The notes beneath the pieces were generated by a model. It was not told where the DNA came from and did not search any database. It saw nothing but the letters and a program-made list of their open reading frames with translations. This document shows positions 1-6,573 of a DNA stretch of 13,485 nt, piece by piece; positions within the stretch are counted from its first letter, which is position 1, and every line of letters starts with the position of its first letter. The position numbers and the translations under genes were made by a program. This DNA comes from Thermocaproicibacter sp036844765. GTDB taxonomy: Bacteria > Bacillota > Clostridia > Oscillospirales > Acutalibacteraceae. The stretch lies in NCBI GenBank assembly GCA_036844765.1, contig DAIUFE010000046.1:1-13485 (forward strand), read 5' to 3'.

Positions 1-829
1 TCTCGTCGTCGTCCACGACCAGCACGCAGTCGCCCATCGTCTCGAGGAACGCGCGCAGGTCGGCGGGGTCCTTCTTGCATTCCGGGTCGCGCCCGACCAT
101 GAACTGCGTGCAGTAGGTGAAGTGGATATCCTGGTCGAATTCCGCCGCCGCGTTGCGGAAGAAATCGTCCTGCTGGCCGCCCGCGGCGGCCGGCTGCCCC
201 TCTTCCTGCGGCGAGACGATCTCGCCGCCGCTCAGCACGCTGAGCATCCCTTCGAAGATCAGGCACAACCCCTCGCCGCCCGCGTCGACCACGCCCGCGC
301 GCTTGAGCACGGGCAGCAGCTCCGGCGTGCGGGCCAGCGCCTCGCGCGCGCCGTCGCACACGGCCTGCCAGACCGCCACGTCGTCGGCTGTTCCCTGCGC
401 GGCGGCGCGGCCCTTTTCGCAGGCGACGCGGGCGACCGTGAGGATGGTGCCCTCCGTCGGCTTCATCACCGCCTTGTAGGCGGATTCCACGCCCAGCCCG
501 AACGCGTTGACCAGGTCTTCGCCGCTGACTGATTCCAGCCCTTCCGTGCCTTTCGCGAAGCCGCGGAACAGGATCGAGAGAATCACGCCCGAGTTCCCGC
601 GCGCGCCGCGGAGCATCGCGTCGGCCGCGAGGTGGGTCACCTCCGCGGCGGAGGACCCCTCGTATTTTTCCAGCGCCCCGACGGCCGAACCGATCGTCAT
701 CGACATGTTCGTCCCCGTATCGCCGTCCGGCACGGGGAAGATATTCAGGTCGTCCACCGCCGTCTTATGCTTCAGGATGTTGTTCGCGCCCGAAATGACC
801 GCTTTTTTCAGATCGGTTCCGTTTATCAC
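1..829 (-). CDS. fakA: DAK/DhaL-domain kinase of the FakA/YloV type, 3' part missing
   Basis: About 276 N-terminal residues are visible; the rest lies beyond the left edge. Residues 34-41 read PDGDTGTN, the Mg-ATP-binding aspartate motif of DhaL-type kinase domains. They are followed by GARGNSGVILS and VVDAGGEGL, which also mark this domain. After an acidic, glutamine- and alanine-rich linker, the segment with FTYCTQFMV and GDCVLVVDDDE matches the start of the middle domain of the YloV/FakA family. By family knowledge FakA phosphorylates fatty acids bound to a FakB (DegV-like) protein, feeding exogenous fatty acids into phospholipid synthesis. The start is GTG at 829-827: a GAGGGAG ribosome binding site (845-839) lies 9 bases upstream and no better ATG is in frame. 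It has its own promoter. No asp23 (yloU) gene, its frequent neighbour, precedes it here. Family assignment is firm; the exact physiological role is inferred. Confidence 0.88.
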   Translation of the reverse strand, partial: MINGTDLKKAVISGANNILKHKTAVDDLNIFPVPDGDTGTNMSMTIGSAVGALEKYEGSSAAEVTHLAADAMLRGARGNSGVILSILFRGFAKGTEGLESVSGEDLVNAFGLGVESAYKAVMKPTEGTILTVARVACEKGRAAAQGTADDVAVWQAVCDGAREALARTPELLPVLKRAGVVDAGGEGLCLIFEGMLSVLSGGEIVSPQEEGQPAAAGGQQDDFFRNAAAEFDQDIHFTYCTQFMVGRDPECKKDPADLRAFLETMGDCVLVVDDDE

Positions 830-892
830 TTGTCAGCACTCCCTCGTTTGCACGAAAGCGGGTTTCCCGCCGGAATCTCATTTGGTTTTCCC

Positions 893-921
893 ATTATACC
901 ATATTGTGCGCGGCGATTCAA
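893..921 (-). promoter_or_regulatory. sigma-A-type promoter of the DAK kinase gene
   Basis: On the minus strand TTGAAT (921-916) and TATAAT (898-893) are 17 bases apart, and TGG directly before TATAAT makes an extended -10. The predicted transcript starts about 55 bases before the GTG start. Its leader contains a small GCGGG/CCCGC hairpin near 858-870. It lies downstream of the spoVS terminator, so the kinase gene is a separate unit. Confidence 0.8.
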
Positions 922-961
922 TTCCCAACGGCGGGCCGGCTTTCCGGGTCCGGCGCGGCAT

Positions 962-991
962 AAAAAAGATCCCCACGCGGCGGCCGTGGGG
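962..991 (-). terminator. intrinsic terminator of spoVS
   Basis: Minus-strand hairpin with arms CCCCACG and CGTGGGG (991-971) and a 7-base loop, followed by ATC and six T (967-962). It begins 20 bases after the spoVS stop codon. Confidence 0.88.
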
Positions 992-1011
992 AAGTTGCTG
1001 CTGGTTGCTGC

Positions 1012-1272
1012 TTACCTGGGTCCGACGATCAGCTTGATCGCGGTGCGCTCCTCGCCGTCGATGGTGACGCTTGCGAACGCCGGGACGCAGACCGCGTCGA
1101 TGCCGGAAGGCGCGAGGTAGCCCCGCGCGATGGCGATCGCCTTGACGGCCTGGTTTGTGGCGCCCGCGCCCACGGCCTGAAGCTCTACTGCGCCGGATTC
1201 ACGGATCACTCCTGCGACTGCGCCGGCCACCGAGTTCGGCGCGGACTTTGACGATACTTTGAGTATTTCCAT
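1012..1272 (-). CDS. spoVS: Stage V sporulation protein S
   Basis: This 86-residue protein is the usual full length of SpoVS and matches it end to end: it begins MEILKVSSKS, continues through VGAGATNQAVKAIAIARGYL, and ends near EERTAIKLIVGPR. SpoVS is a small Alba-like, probably nucleic-acid-binding protein. In Bacillus it is needed for spore coat and cortex completion and affects the commitment to sporulation; its biochemistry is not settled. The start ATG follows a GGAGGAG ribosome binding site with good spacing. It lies 127 bases downstream of ymdB, with its own promoter between and a terminator behind, so it can be expressed alone. The ymdB-spoVS adjacency is conserved in spore formers, which supports the assignment and suggests this organism sporulates or descends from one that did. 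Confidence 0.95.
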   Translation of the reverse strand: MEILKVSSKSAPNSVAGAVAGVIRESGAVELQAVGAGATNQAVKAIAIARGYLAPSGIDAVCVPAFASVTIDGEERTAIKLIVGPR

Positions 1273-1311
1273 AACTGCTCCTCCAGCCCTGTGTAAAATA
1301 TTGATACTACC

Positions 1312-1340
1312 ATAATAAATCCATCCAGGAGGATTTGCAA
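1312..1340 (-). promoter_or_regulatory. candidate sigma-A-type promoter of spoVS
   Basis: On the minus strand TTGCAA (1340-1335) and TATTAT (1317-1312) are 17 bases apart, within an AT-rich stretch (about 1290-1400) that contrasts with the GC-rich genes. In Bacillus spoVS is under sigma-H control; I saw no convincing sigma-H element, so the sigma class is uncertain. Confidence 0.55.
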
Positions 1341-1399
1341 TAGCATTTGATAAAAAAATATTACAATTGAATTATTAACTGTAAAAATGGCACAATATT

Positions 1400-2167
1400 C
1401 TACAAAATCTGAAGCCGCTCCACAGAAAGCGTCTTTCCCGTCTTCTCATCGATCCGGAACACGGCCCCGCAGATGCAGCAGTCGCCGTCCGCAAGGTCGA
1501 AGCGGACCGGCATTTTGGTCCGCATTTTGTAGATCACGAGCTCGGGCTTCACGCCGAGCACGGAGCGGACGGGGCCCGTCATGCCGAGGTCGGAGAGATA
1601 GCCCGTGCCGCCGGGCAGCACGCCCTCGTCGGCCGTCTGCACGTGCGTGTGCGTGCCGAAGACCGCCGAGACCCGCCCGTCAAGGTACCAGGCGAACGAG
1701 CGTTTCTCCCCGGTCGCCTCGGCGTGAAAATCCACCACGGTGATTTTGGGCGTGCCCTGCGCGAGAATGCGGTCTGCGGCGTCGAACGGGGATTCCAGGC
1801 TCTCCATATAGACGACGCCCATCAGGTTCAGCACGCCGACCTGGATGCGGCCCATGTCCACCACGCAGTAGCCTTTGCCGGGCGCGGCGGGCGGGTAGTT
1901 CGCGGGCCGCAGGAGCGTTTCGCAGGAATCGTAAAGCTCGTAGCTTTCCCTGCGGCGGAAGCTGTGGTTGCCCGAGGTGACGACGTCGACGCCGCTGTCC
2001 AGCAGATACTGGACGGAAGCGGGGGTCAGGCCGTTGCCGTCGGCGGAATTTTCGCCGTTGGCGACGACCAGGTCGATGCTTTTGATTTTCCGGAGCGCCG
2101 GCAGGTGCCTGCGCAGAAAGCGGCACCCGATGCTGCCGACCACGTCGCCGATTGCAAGGATATTCAT
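1400..2167 (-). CDS. ymdB: YmdB-family metallophosphodiesterase
   Basis: The 255-residue protein is close to the 264 residues of Bacillus YmdB (TIGR00282). The metal-binding residues of this calcineurin-like phosphoesterase family are all in place: D8 in MNILAIGDVVG, E39 and N40 in NGENSADGNGLT, N67-H68 in TSGNHSF, H148 in VDFHAEATGEK, and H173 and H175 in GTHTHVQTADE. YmdB hydrolyses 2',3'-cyclic nucleotides in vitro and in Bacillus influences biofilm versus motility choice and sporulation-related behaviour. It is cytoplasmic, with no signal peptide. The ATG at 2167 follows an AAAGGG element 8 bases upstream. It sits between rny and spoVS as in Bacillus. An intrinsic terminator ends only 33 bases before its start and I see no promoter in that gap, so its expression may rely on read-through from rny. 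Confidence 0.94.
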   Translation of the reverse strand: MNILAIGDVVGSIGCRFLRRHLPALRKIKSIDLVVANGENSADGNGLTPASVQYLLDSGVDVVTSGNHSFRRRESYELYDSCETLLRPANYPPAAPGKGYCVVDMGRIQVGVLNLMGVVYMESLESPFDAADRILAQGTPKITVVDFHAEATGEKRSFAWYLDGRVSAVFGTHTHVQTADEGVLPGGTGYLSDLGMTGPVRSVLGVKPELVIYKMRTKMPVRFDLADGDCCICGAVFRIDEKTGKTLSVERLQIL

Positions 2168-2200
2168 AAGGCCAGCCCTTTCTGATTGGATTTCAAAACG

Positions 2201-2229
2201 AAAAAGGGGAACAGGCGTTCCTGCTCCCC
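2201..2229 (-). terminator. intrinsic terminator between rny and ymdB
   Basis: Minus-strand hairpin (2229-2206): arms GGGGAGCAGG and CCTGTTCCCC (one G-U pair) around an AACG loop, followed by five T (2205-2201), then C, G and four more T. It starts 13 bases after the rny stop and lies just before ymdB, so it may act as a partial terminator setting the rny:ymdB ratio. Confidence 0.87.
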
Positions 2230-2242
2230 ATTGTTTTCAGCT

Positions 2243-3802
2243 TTATTTCGCGTATTCGATCGTGCGGCTCTCGCGGATCACGTTGACCTTGATCTGCCCG
2301 GGATATTCGAGGTCCGTCTCGATCTTCTTGCAGATGTTGCGCGCCAGAAGGACCATGTCGTCGTCGCTGACGGCCTCGGGCTTGACCATGATGCGGATCT
2401 CGCGCCCCGCCTGGATGGCGTAGCTGTGCTCGACGCCCTCGAACGAGGAGGCGACCTCCTCCAGCTTTTCAAGGCGCTTGATATAGTTTTCGAGGTTTTC
2501 GCGCCGGGCGCCCGGCCTTGCGGCGCTGATGGCGTCGGCGGCCTGCACCAGGCAGGCGGAGATGGTCTTGGCCTCCACGTCGCCGTGGTGCGCCTGGATC
2601 GCGTGCACGACCGCCTCGCTCTCGTGGTACTTGCGGGCGACCTCGACGCCGATCTCCACGTGCGACCCCTCGACCTCGTGGTCCAGCGCCTTGCCGATGT
2701 CATGCAGCAGCCCGGCCCTGCGCGCGACGGTCGGGTCGATGCCCAGCTCCGAGGCCATCATGCCGGCCAGGTAAGAGACCTCCAGCGAATGGTTCAGCAC
2801 GTTCTGCCCGTAGCTGGTGCGGTAGCGCAGCCGCCCCAGCAGCTTCACCAGCTCGGGGTGGACGCCGTTCACGCCGGCCTCGAGCACGGCGCGCTCGCCC
2901 TCCTGCCGGATGGTGGCGTCCACCTCGCGGCGGGCTTTCTCGATCGTCTCCTCGATCCTCGCGGGGTGGATCCGCCCGTCCGCGATCAGGTGTTCGAGGG
3001 CGATGCGCGCGACCTCGCGCCGCACCGGCTCGAAGCAGGAGAGGGTGATGGCCTCCGGCGTGTCGTCGATGATGAGGTCGACGCCGGTCATCGTCTCGAT
3101 CGCGCGGATGTTCCTGCCCTCGCGCCCGATGATGCGGCCCTTCATTTCGTCGTTCGGCAGCGGCACCACCGAGATGGTCGCCTCCGCCACATGGTCGGCC
3201 GCGCAGCGCTGGATGGCCGTCGAGATGATCTCGCGGGCGGTTTTGTCCGCCTCGTCGCGCGTCTGCTGCTCGAATTCCATCAGCTTGACGGCTTTTTCGT
3301 GGGTCAGCTCGCTGTCCAGGTCGTTGAGCAGATAGGCCTTGGCCTGCTCGACCGTGAAGCCGGAGATGTGCTCCAGCATGTCGAGCTGGCTTTTCTTGCA
3401 GGCCTCGGCCTCGGCAAGGCGGGCGTCGGCCTGCTTGTTCTTGTTGTTCAGGATCTCGTCCTTGGCCTCGAGCCCCTCCATCTTTTTGTCGAGGGTCTCC
3501 TCTTTCTGCTGGATGCGGCGCTCCTGGCGCTGGATCTCTTTTCTCCGTTCGTTCAGCTCGCGCTCGGATTCGGCGCGCTGGCGGTGGATCTCGTCCTTCC
3601 CCTCGAGGATGGCTTCCCTTTTTTTCGTCTCCGACGTCTTGATGGCGTCGCTGATAATCCGCTTCGCTTCCTGTTCTGCGGACCCGATGGTATATTCGGC
3701 GCTTTTTTTGCGGTGGTCCACCCCCGCGAAGAACGAGGCGACCCCCGCAACCACCGCGCATACGATCGCAATGACGATGCAGGTGATCAAAGGCACAGTC
3801 AA
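2243..3802 (-). CDS. rny: Ribonuclease Y, membrane-anchored endoribonuclease
   Basis: The 519 residues compare with 520 in Bacillus RNase Y. In order: an N-terminal membrane anchor (about 4-27), a long charged coiled coil rich in E, K, Q and R (about 30-195), a KH RNA-binding domain with GRIIGREGRN at 222-231, and an HD domain with H367-D368 in LLHDIGKALDHEVEGSH, then the conserved C-terminal domain ending near the PGQIKVNVIRESR block (501-513). RNase Y starts decay of many mRNAs and processes others at the membrane. The start is TTG at 3802-3800: GGGAGGTG (3818-3811) is 8 bases upstream, and starting there gives the full anchor. It has a consensus-like promoter and a leader of about 155 bases with a strong hairpin. 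It is followed by a terminator before ymdB. Confidence 0.96.
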   Translation of the reverse strand: MTVPLITCIVIAIVCAVVAGVASFFAGVDHRKKSAEYTIGSAEQEAKRIISDAIKTSETKKREAILEGKDEIHRQRAESERELNERRKEIQRQERRIQQKEETLDKKMEGLEAKDEILNNKNKQADARLAEAEACKKSQLDMLEHISGFTVEQAKAYLLNDLDSELTHEKAVKLMEFEQQTRDEADKTAREIISTAIQRCAADHVAEATISVVPLPNDEMKGRIIGREGRNIRAIETMTGVDLIIDDTPEAITLSCFEPVRREVARIALEHLIADGRIHPARIEETIEKARREVDATIRQEGERAVLEAGVNGVHPELVKLLGRLRYRTSYGQNVLNHSLEVSYLAGMMASELGIDPTVARRAGLLHDIGKALDHEVEGSHVEIGVEVARKYHESEAVVHAIQAHHGDVEAKTISACLVQAADAISAARPGARRENLENYIKRLEKLEEVASSFEGVEHSYAIQAGREIRIMVKPEAVSDDDMVLLARNICKKIETDLEYPGQIKVNVIRESRTIEYAK

Positions 3803-3835
3803 ATGTCGGGCACCTCCCTGTTGCGTTCAAAATAA

Positions 3836-3883
3836 GGGACCACCGCTCCGCACGGCAAAAAAGCCGGCGTCCCCTGCGGTCCC
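3836..3883 (-). promoter_or_regulatory. hairpin in the rny 5' leader
   Basis: In the untranslated leader of rny, GGGACC and GGTCCC form the outer arms of a roughly 48-base inverted repeat (3883-3836). An inner CGGC/GCCG stem carries a six-T loop on the transcript strand. It ends about 18 bases before the ribosome binding site. It lacks a terminal T run, so it is not an ordinary terminator; a role in transcript stability or self-cleavage is a guess. Confidence 0.5.
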
Positions 3884-3963
3884 GGAAAAAATCACGAACA
3901 AAGCAGACGGACAAAACGACGGGCGCTCTGCCCCTTGCTGCAAAGTCATACCTGACAGCTCAT

Positions 3964-3991
3964 TGTATAACGCTTCGGGGCGTGATGTCAA
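3964..3991 (-). promoter_or_regulatory. sigma-A-type promoter of rny
   Basis: On the minus strand a perfect TTGACA (3991-3986) is followed after 16 bases by TATACA (3969-3964), read as TATACAAT. The -35 box begins three bases after the T run of the upstream permease terminator, so termination and initiation elements abut. Confidence 0.78.
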
Positions 3992-3993
3992 GG

Positions 3994-4037
3994 AAAAAGC
4001 GCCGCCCGGCGGGTTCAGGAGCCCTTCTCGGGCGGCG
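3994..4037 (-). terminator. intrinsic terminator of the amino acid permease gene
   Basis: Minus strand: CGCCGCCCG (4037-4029) lies within the last codons of the permease and pairs over nine bases with CGGGCGGCG (4008-4000). A 20-base loop contains the stop codon. One C and then five T (3998-3994) follow. A smaller alternative hairpin lies in the 3' arm region. Confidence 0.72.
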
Positions 4038-5370
4038 TCTCCGCGCCGCGGCCGTAGTAGGCGAACGCGGCCAGCACCACCAGGACGCAGACCGCCGCGT
4101 AAAGCGCAAACAGCCGGCTCTGCAGCCCGCCGGAAAGGATGAAGAGCGAGCCGAGGGTCGCGAGCGCCGGGAAAACCGCGCCGCGGAACACCCCGTGAAG
4201 CTCCCCGGACCGGTAGAGCCGGAAGACCTTGTAGTAGAGGACGATATAGAACAGATAGCTCATCACGATCGCGATCTCGGAGATGTCGGAGTTCGGCAGC
4301 AGGCCGTATTGAACCGTGACGAAGTGGACGGCGGTCCAGAACAGCAGGATCGCGTAGCAGAGCGCCGCCGAGCGGACGGGCATCCCGAATTTTTTATTCA
4401 GCTGCGAGAGCGGCCCGGAAAGCGGGAACATCCTCCGGCCGCGCAGAGCCATCGCGTAGGGCAGGCGGATGAAGCCCAGGATCACGCCGTTGGCCGTCCC
4501 CATCACCGCGAGGATCACGAAGACCAGCAGCAGCTTCCCGCCGGCCCCGCCGAACAGCCGCTGCGCGGCCTCGTAGACGTGCGCGTCCTGCAGCTTCATC
4601 ACCTGCGCGGGGCCGATCAGGCTCGTGACGCCGACGAAATAGGCGACGTAGACCGCCAGAATGAACAGCGGCGCGAAGATCAGCGCCCGCGGAAGATTCT
4701 TTTTGGAATCCCGGATCTCCGGCGCGATGGCGGTCGAGATGATCCAGCCGTCGAACGAGTACGCGACCGGCGCGATCGCGGAAAGCCAGCCCGCGCTTTT
4801 CAGGGCCTGCGGCGAAACCTGCCGGAAGCCTTCGGCCGGATTGCCGAACAGCAGCCCGCACACGGCGACGGCCGCCAGCGGCAGCAGCTTGCCGACGGTC
4901 GAAAAGTTCTGGAACGCCCCGCCGGCCTTGGCCGAAAGGGTGTTGACCGCCAGGTCCAGCGTATAGAACAGAAAGCCGATCAGCAGCTGGTTCCCCAGCG
5001 TGCCCTTCCAGCCGAACAGCAGGCACATGTAGATGCCCACCACCCAAGAGACGACCACCGCGATGGTCGGGTAATAGACGAAGATCTGGAACCACCCGAT
5101 GCCGCACGCCAGCTTCGGGTTCGTGAATTCCTCCATATAGGTGATCAGGCCGCCGGGCCGGTCGGTGCGCGCGGCGAGCTCGCTGACGCACAGCCCCCCG
5201 AAGATCACGCTGGTCGCCCCCAGCACGAACACCGCCACGCCCAGCGGGACGCTGCCGCCCGTCGCAACCAGGATGTTGTCGCTCTTGAAAAAGATGCCGG
5301 AGCCGATGCAGATGCCGACGACCATCGAGATGGTCGTGAACAGGCCGTAGCTTTTCTTGATCTTGTCCAT
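4015..5370 (-). CDS. APC-superfamily amino acid permease
   Basis: The 451 residues are strongly hydrophobic, with about twelve membrane segments, normal for the amino acid/polyamine/organocation superfamily. Residues 22-28 read IGSGIFF, the unwound glycine-rich part of segment 1 that binds the substrate backbone. The block YSFDGWIISTAIAPEIRDSKKNLPRALI-like (two parts, YSFDGW and the conserved EIRDSKKNLPRA) marks segment 6 and the following loop of the LAT/SteT-like branch. It probably imports or exchanges amino acids at the cytoplasmic membrane; the substrate cannot be read from the sequence. The ATG at 5370 has GGAGAG 6 bases upstream. The 109-base gap to the preceding gene holds that gene's terminator but no convincing promoter, so how it is transcribed is unclear. 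Its own terminator overlaps its stop codon. Confidence 0.88.
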   Translation of the reverse strand: MDKIKKSYGLFTTISMVVGICIGSGIFFKSDNILVATGGSVPLGVAVFVLGATSVIFGGLCVSELAARTDRPGGLITYMEEFTNPKLACGIGWFQIFVYYPTIAVVVSWVVGIYMCLLFGWKGTLGNQLLIGFLFYTLDLAVNTLSAKAGGAFQNFSTVGKLLPLAAVAVCGLLFGNPAEGFRQVSPQALKSAGWLSAIAPVAYSFDGWIISTAIAPEIRDSKKNLPRALIFAPLFILAVYVAYFVGVTSLIGPAQVMKLQDAHVYEAAQRLFGGAGGKLLLVFVILAVMGTANGVILGFIRLPYAMALRGRRMFPLSGPLSQLNKKFGMPVRSAALCYAILLFWTAVHFVTVQYGLLPNSDISEIAIVMSYLFYIVLYYKVFRLYRSGELHGVFRGAVFPALATLGSLFILSGGLQSRLFALYAAVCVLVVLAAFAYYGRGAETPPEKGS

Positions 5371-5454
5371 CGGGATCTCTCCATTTTATGTTACGATTTG
5401 ATTCGTCTTCCCGGCGGCTTTTCCTGCGCGCCGCCGCGCGAAAGAAGGCCATAG

Positions 5455-5476
5455 AAAAAATGCGGGCGCCCCGCCC
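5455..5476 (-). terminator. intrinsic terminator of the DUF4358 gene
   Basis: Minus-strand GGGCG, loop GGG, CGCCC (5476-5464), then GCA and six T (5460-5455). It begins 3 bases after the stop codon. Confidence 0.75.
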
Positions 5477-5479
5477 GGG

Positions 5480-5989
5480 TCAGCCCACCATGCTGCGGAA
5501 CAGCTTTTCCTCACCGGCCGTGTTGCTGCCCACGGCGACCAGCACGTACCGCCCGCTCTGCGCGACGAGCCGGTCCTTCAGCGCGCCGTACTGCACCGGA
5601 TTCAGGTTCTTGAACCCGTCCGCCCGCGTGGCGATGTGCTCCGTGACGGCCTGCTCCAGCTCTTTGTATTTCGACGGGTCGGTCAGCAGGAAGCAGGCCA
5701 GCTCCGAGGCGCTCTCGGAGGATTTGCTCATGTAGACCGAGCTTTCCTCCACCACGCCGTCCGGGATGTCGTAGTGCTTCGCGAGCTGGCTGCCCTCCAC
5801 CTTCGCGAGGTCCGTGTATTTCAGCTCCGCGATGATCTGCGCCGTCACCTGGTCGGCGGAATACCGCGCGTAATTTTCCCGCACGCGGTGGATCACGAGG
5901 ACGCCGCACCAGAAGATGGCGGCCGCGCAGACGAGGGCGATCACCGACAGCACCAGCCACTTCTTCCCGCCCCGGTCCGCCCGCTCCAT
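5480..5989 (-). CDS. Membrane-anchored DUF4358-type protein
   Basis: A 169-residue protein. After a short basic N-terminus (MERADRGGKK), one hydrophobic segment (about 11-30) is followed by an extracytoplasmic domain, so it is probably anchored with the C-terminus outside. The pattern of this domain, with an ASELACFLLTDPSKYKELEQ stretch, NLNPVQYGALKD, and GRYVLVAVGSN, resembles the DUF4358 family common in Clostridia. The function of that family is unknown to me. The start chosen is ATG at 5989 because AGAGGG lies just upstream; the frame stays open for another 195 codons but that extension has no start signal and covers the regulatory region. A terminator follows it. It could instead be part of an unrelated family with a similar tail. 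Confidence 0.78.
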   Translation of the reverse strand: MERADRGGKKWLVLSVIALVCAAAIFWCGVLVIHRVRENYARYSADQVTAQIIAELKYTDLAKVEGSQLAKHYDIPDGVVEESSVYMSKSSESASELACFLLTDPSKYKELEQAVTEHIATRADGFKNLNPVQYGALKDRLVAQSGRYVLVAVGSNTAGEEKLFRSMVG

Positions 5990-6007
5990 CGGCCCGCCCT
6001 CTTTCAA

Positions 6008-6032
6008 GGGGAAAAAAGAAGAGTTTTTCCCC
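6008..6032 (-). repeat. inverted repeat in the DUF4358 leader
   Basis: GGGGAAAAA and TTTTTCCCC form a perfect nine-base inverted repeat with a seven-base spacer, directly before the ribosome binding site of the DUF4358 gene. On the minus-strand transcript it would fold into a hairpin; it may affect translation or mRNA stability. No T run follows, so it is not a terminator. Confidence 0.6.
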
Positions 6033-6051
6033 GTATTTCCGAACGATTCAA

Positions 6052-6064
6052 AACTATTATAGTT
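6052..6064 (-). promoter_or_regulatory. -10-like box within a palindrome, DUF4358 upstream region
   Basis: AACTAT, one base, ATAGTT is a perfect 13-base inverted repeat. Read on the minus strand it contains TATAAT (6061-6056). The matching position for a -35 box is poor (A-rich), so either the promoter is weak and activator dependent or the palindrome is an operator. Lies in an AT-rich stretch (about 6040-6100) amid GC-rich DNA. Confidence 0.38.
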
Positions 6065-6194
6065 ATTTATCTTAACTGTTTTTTCCAAAGATATAATTAC
6101 ATGCCGGAATATCGGAGAAATATTGCCAATCTGTGGAGCCTGCCGCCACCGGAAACTGGTGAAAGTAAAAAAACGGTTTTCCCCACCGCCCTTC

Positions 6195-6379
6195 GTTGAC
6201 ATAACCTGAAAATATTTTTCCGGCCGCCGGCCCGCCGCGGGATCATTCCACATTTTCCACCGCATTTTCCACCGAAAAGCGCCGCCCGGCGGTTTGCGGC
6301 GGGCCGATTCCACCGTCCGGCGGGGATTCTGTGGAAAAGCGGGTGTGGAAACTCCGGCCGCGGCCCGGGTTGACATAAC
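6195..6379. repeat. direct repeat pair of GTTGACATAAC in the divergent intergenic region
   Basis: GTTGACATAAC occurs exactly at 6195-6205 and 6369-6379, and a shorter GGTTGACA at 6412-6419 is the -35 box of the ABC operon promoter. The first two contain TTGACA without any -10 box at the right distance, so they look like duplicated or decayed promoter pieces or protein-binding sites. The wider 5990-6573 region holds no gene I can support. Confidence 0.5.
6244..6352. other. cluster of six TTCCAC-type elements, DnaA-box-like
   Basis: Within 109 bases there are four plus-strand copies (CATTCCACA 6244-6252, TTTTCCACC 6253-6261 and 6265-6273, GATTCCACC 6306-6314) and two minus-strand copies (TTTTCCACA at 6338-6330, GTTTCCACA at 6352-6344). 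TTTTCCACA fits the loose DnaA box TTWTNCACA; the others differ by one or more bases. Real DnaA binding is not shown. Nothing else suggests an origin here. Confidence 0.35.
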
Positions 6380-6413
6380 ACGGAAAGCCTCTTGGCCGCG
6401 CGGGCCTCTCCGG

Positions 6414-6442
6414 TTGACAGAAAGCCGGGGCCGAAGTATAAT
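6414..6442 (+). promoter_or_regulatory. consensus sigma-A promoter of the ABC exporter operon
   Basis: TTGACA (6414-6419), exactly 17 bases, TATAAT (6437-6442): full consensus at both boxes. The transcript should start near 6449, giving a leader of about 125 bases. A GC-rich inverted repeat (CCGGC 6524-6528 with GCCGG 6544-6548) lies in the leader shortly before the ribosome binding site. Confidence 0.9.
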
Positions 6443-6573
6443 CGAACAGATTATTTTGTCGGCTTCCTTTCCTATGGGAAAACGGGGCTCCTGAAGGATT
6501 TTTACCGCCGCACGATCGAAAACCCGGCCGCCCTCGGCGCGCCGCCGGCCGACATTCCGAAAGGGAGCAGCCA

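Noticed and set aside
2186..3835. Long open frame of about 549 codons on the plus strand opposite rny
   Set aside because: Composition is dominated by R, D, G, H and A without any recognisable motif. It is antisense to the firmly identified rny; GC-rich codon bias keeps the frame open.
3982..5454. Long open frame of about 490 codons opposite the permease
   Set aside because: Low-complexity, charged, no family features; it mirrors the permease coding frame.
6195..6379. Possible CRISPR or mobile element
   Set aside because: Only two copies of an 11-base unit at 174-base spacing, no terminal inverted repeats, no cas or transposase gene.
6474..6494. Six-codon leader peptide upstream of the ABC operon (as bmrB before bmrCD)
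   Set aside because: No ribosome binding site before its ATG, no attenuator with a T run behind it, so the likeness to bmrB is not supported.
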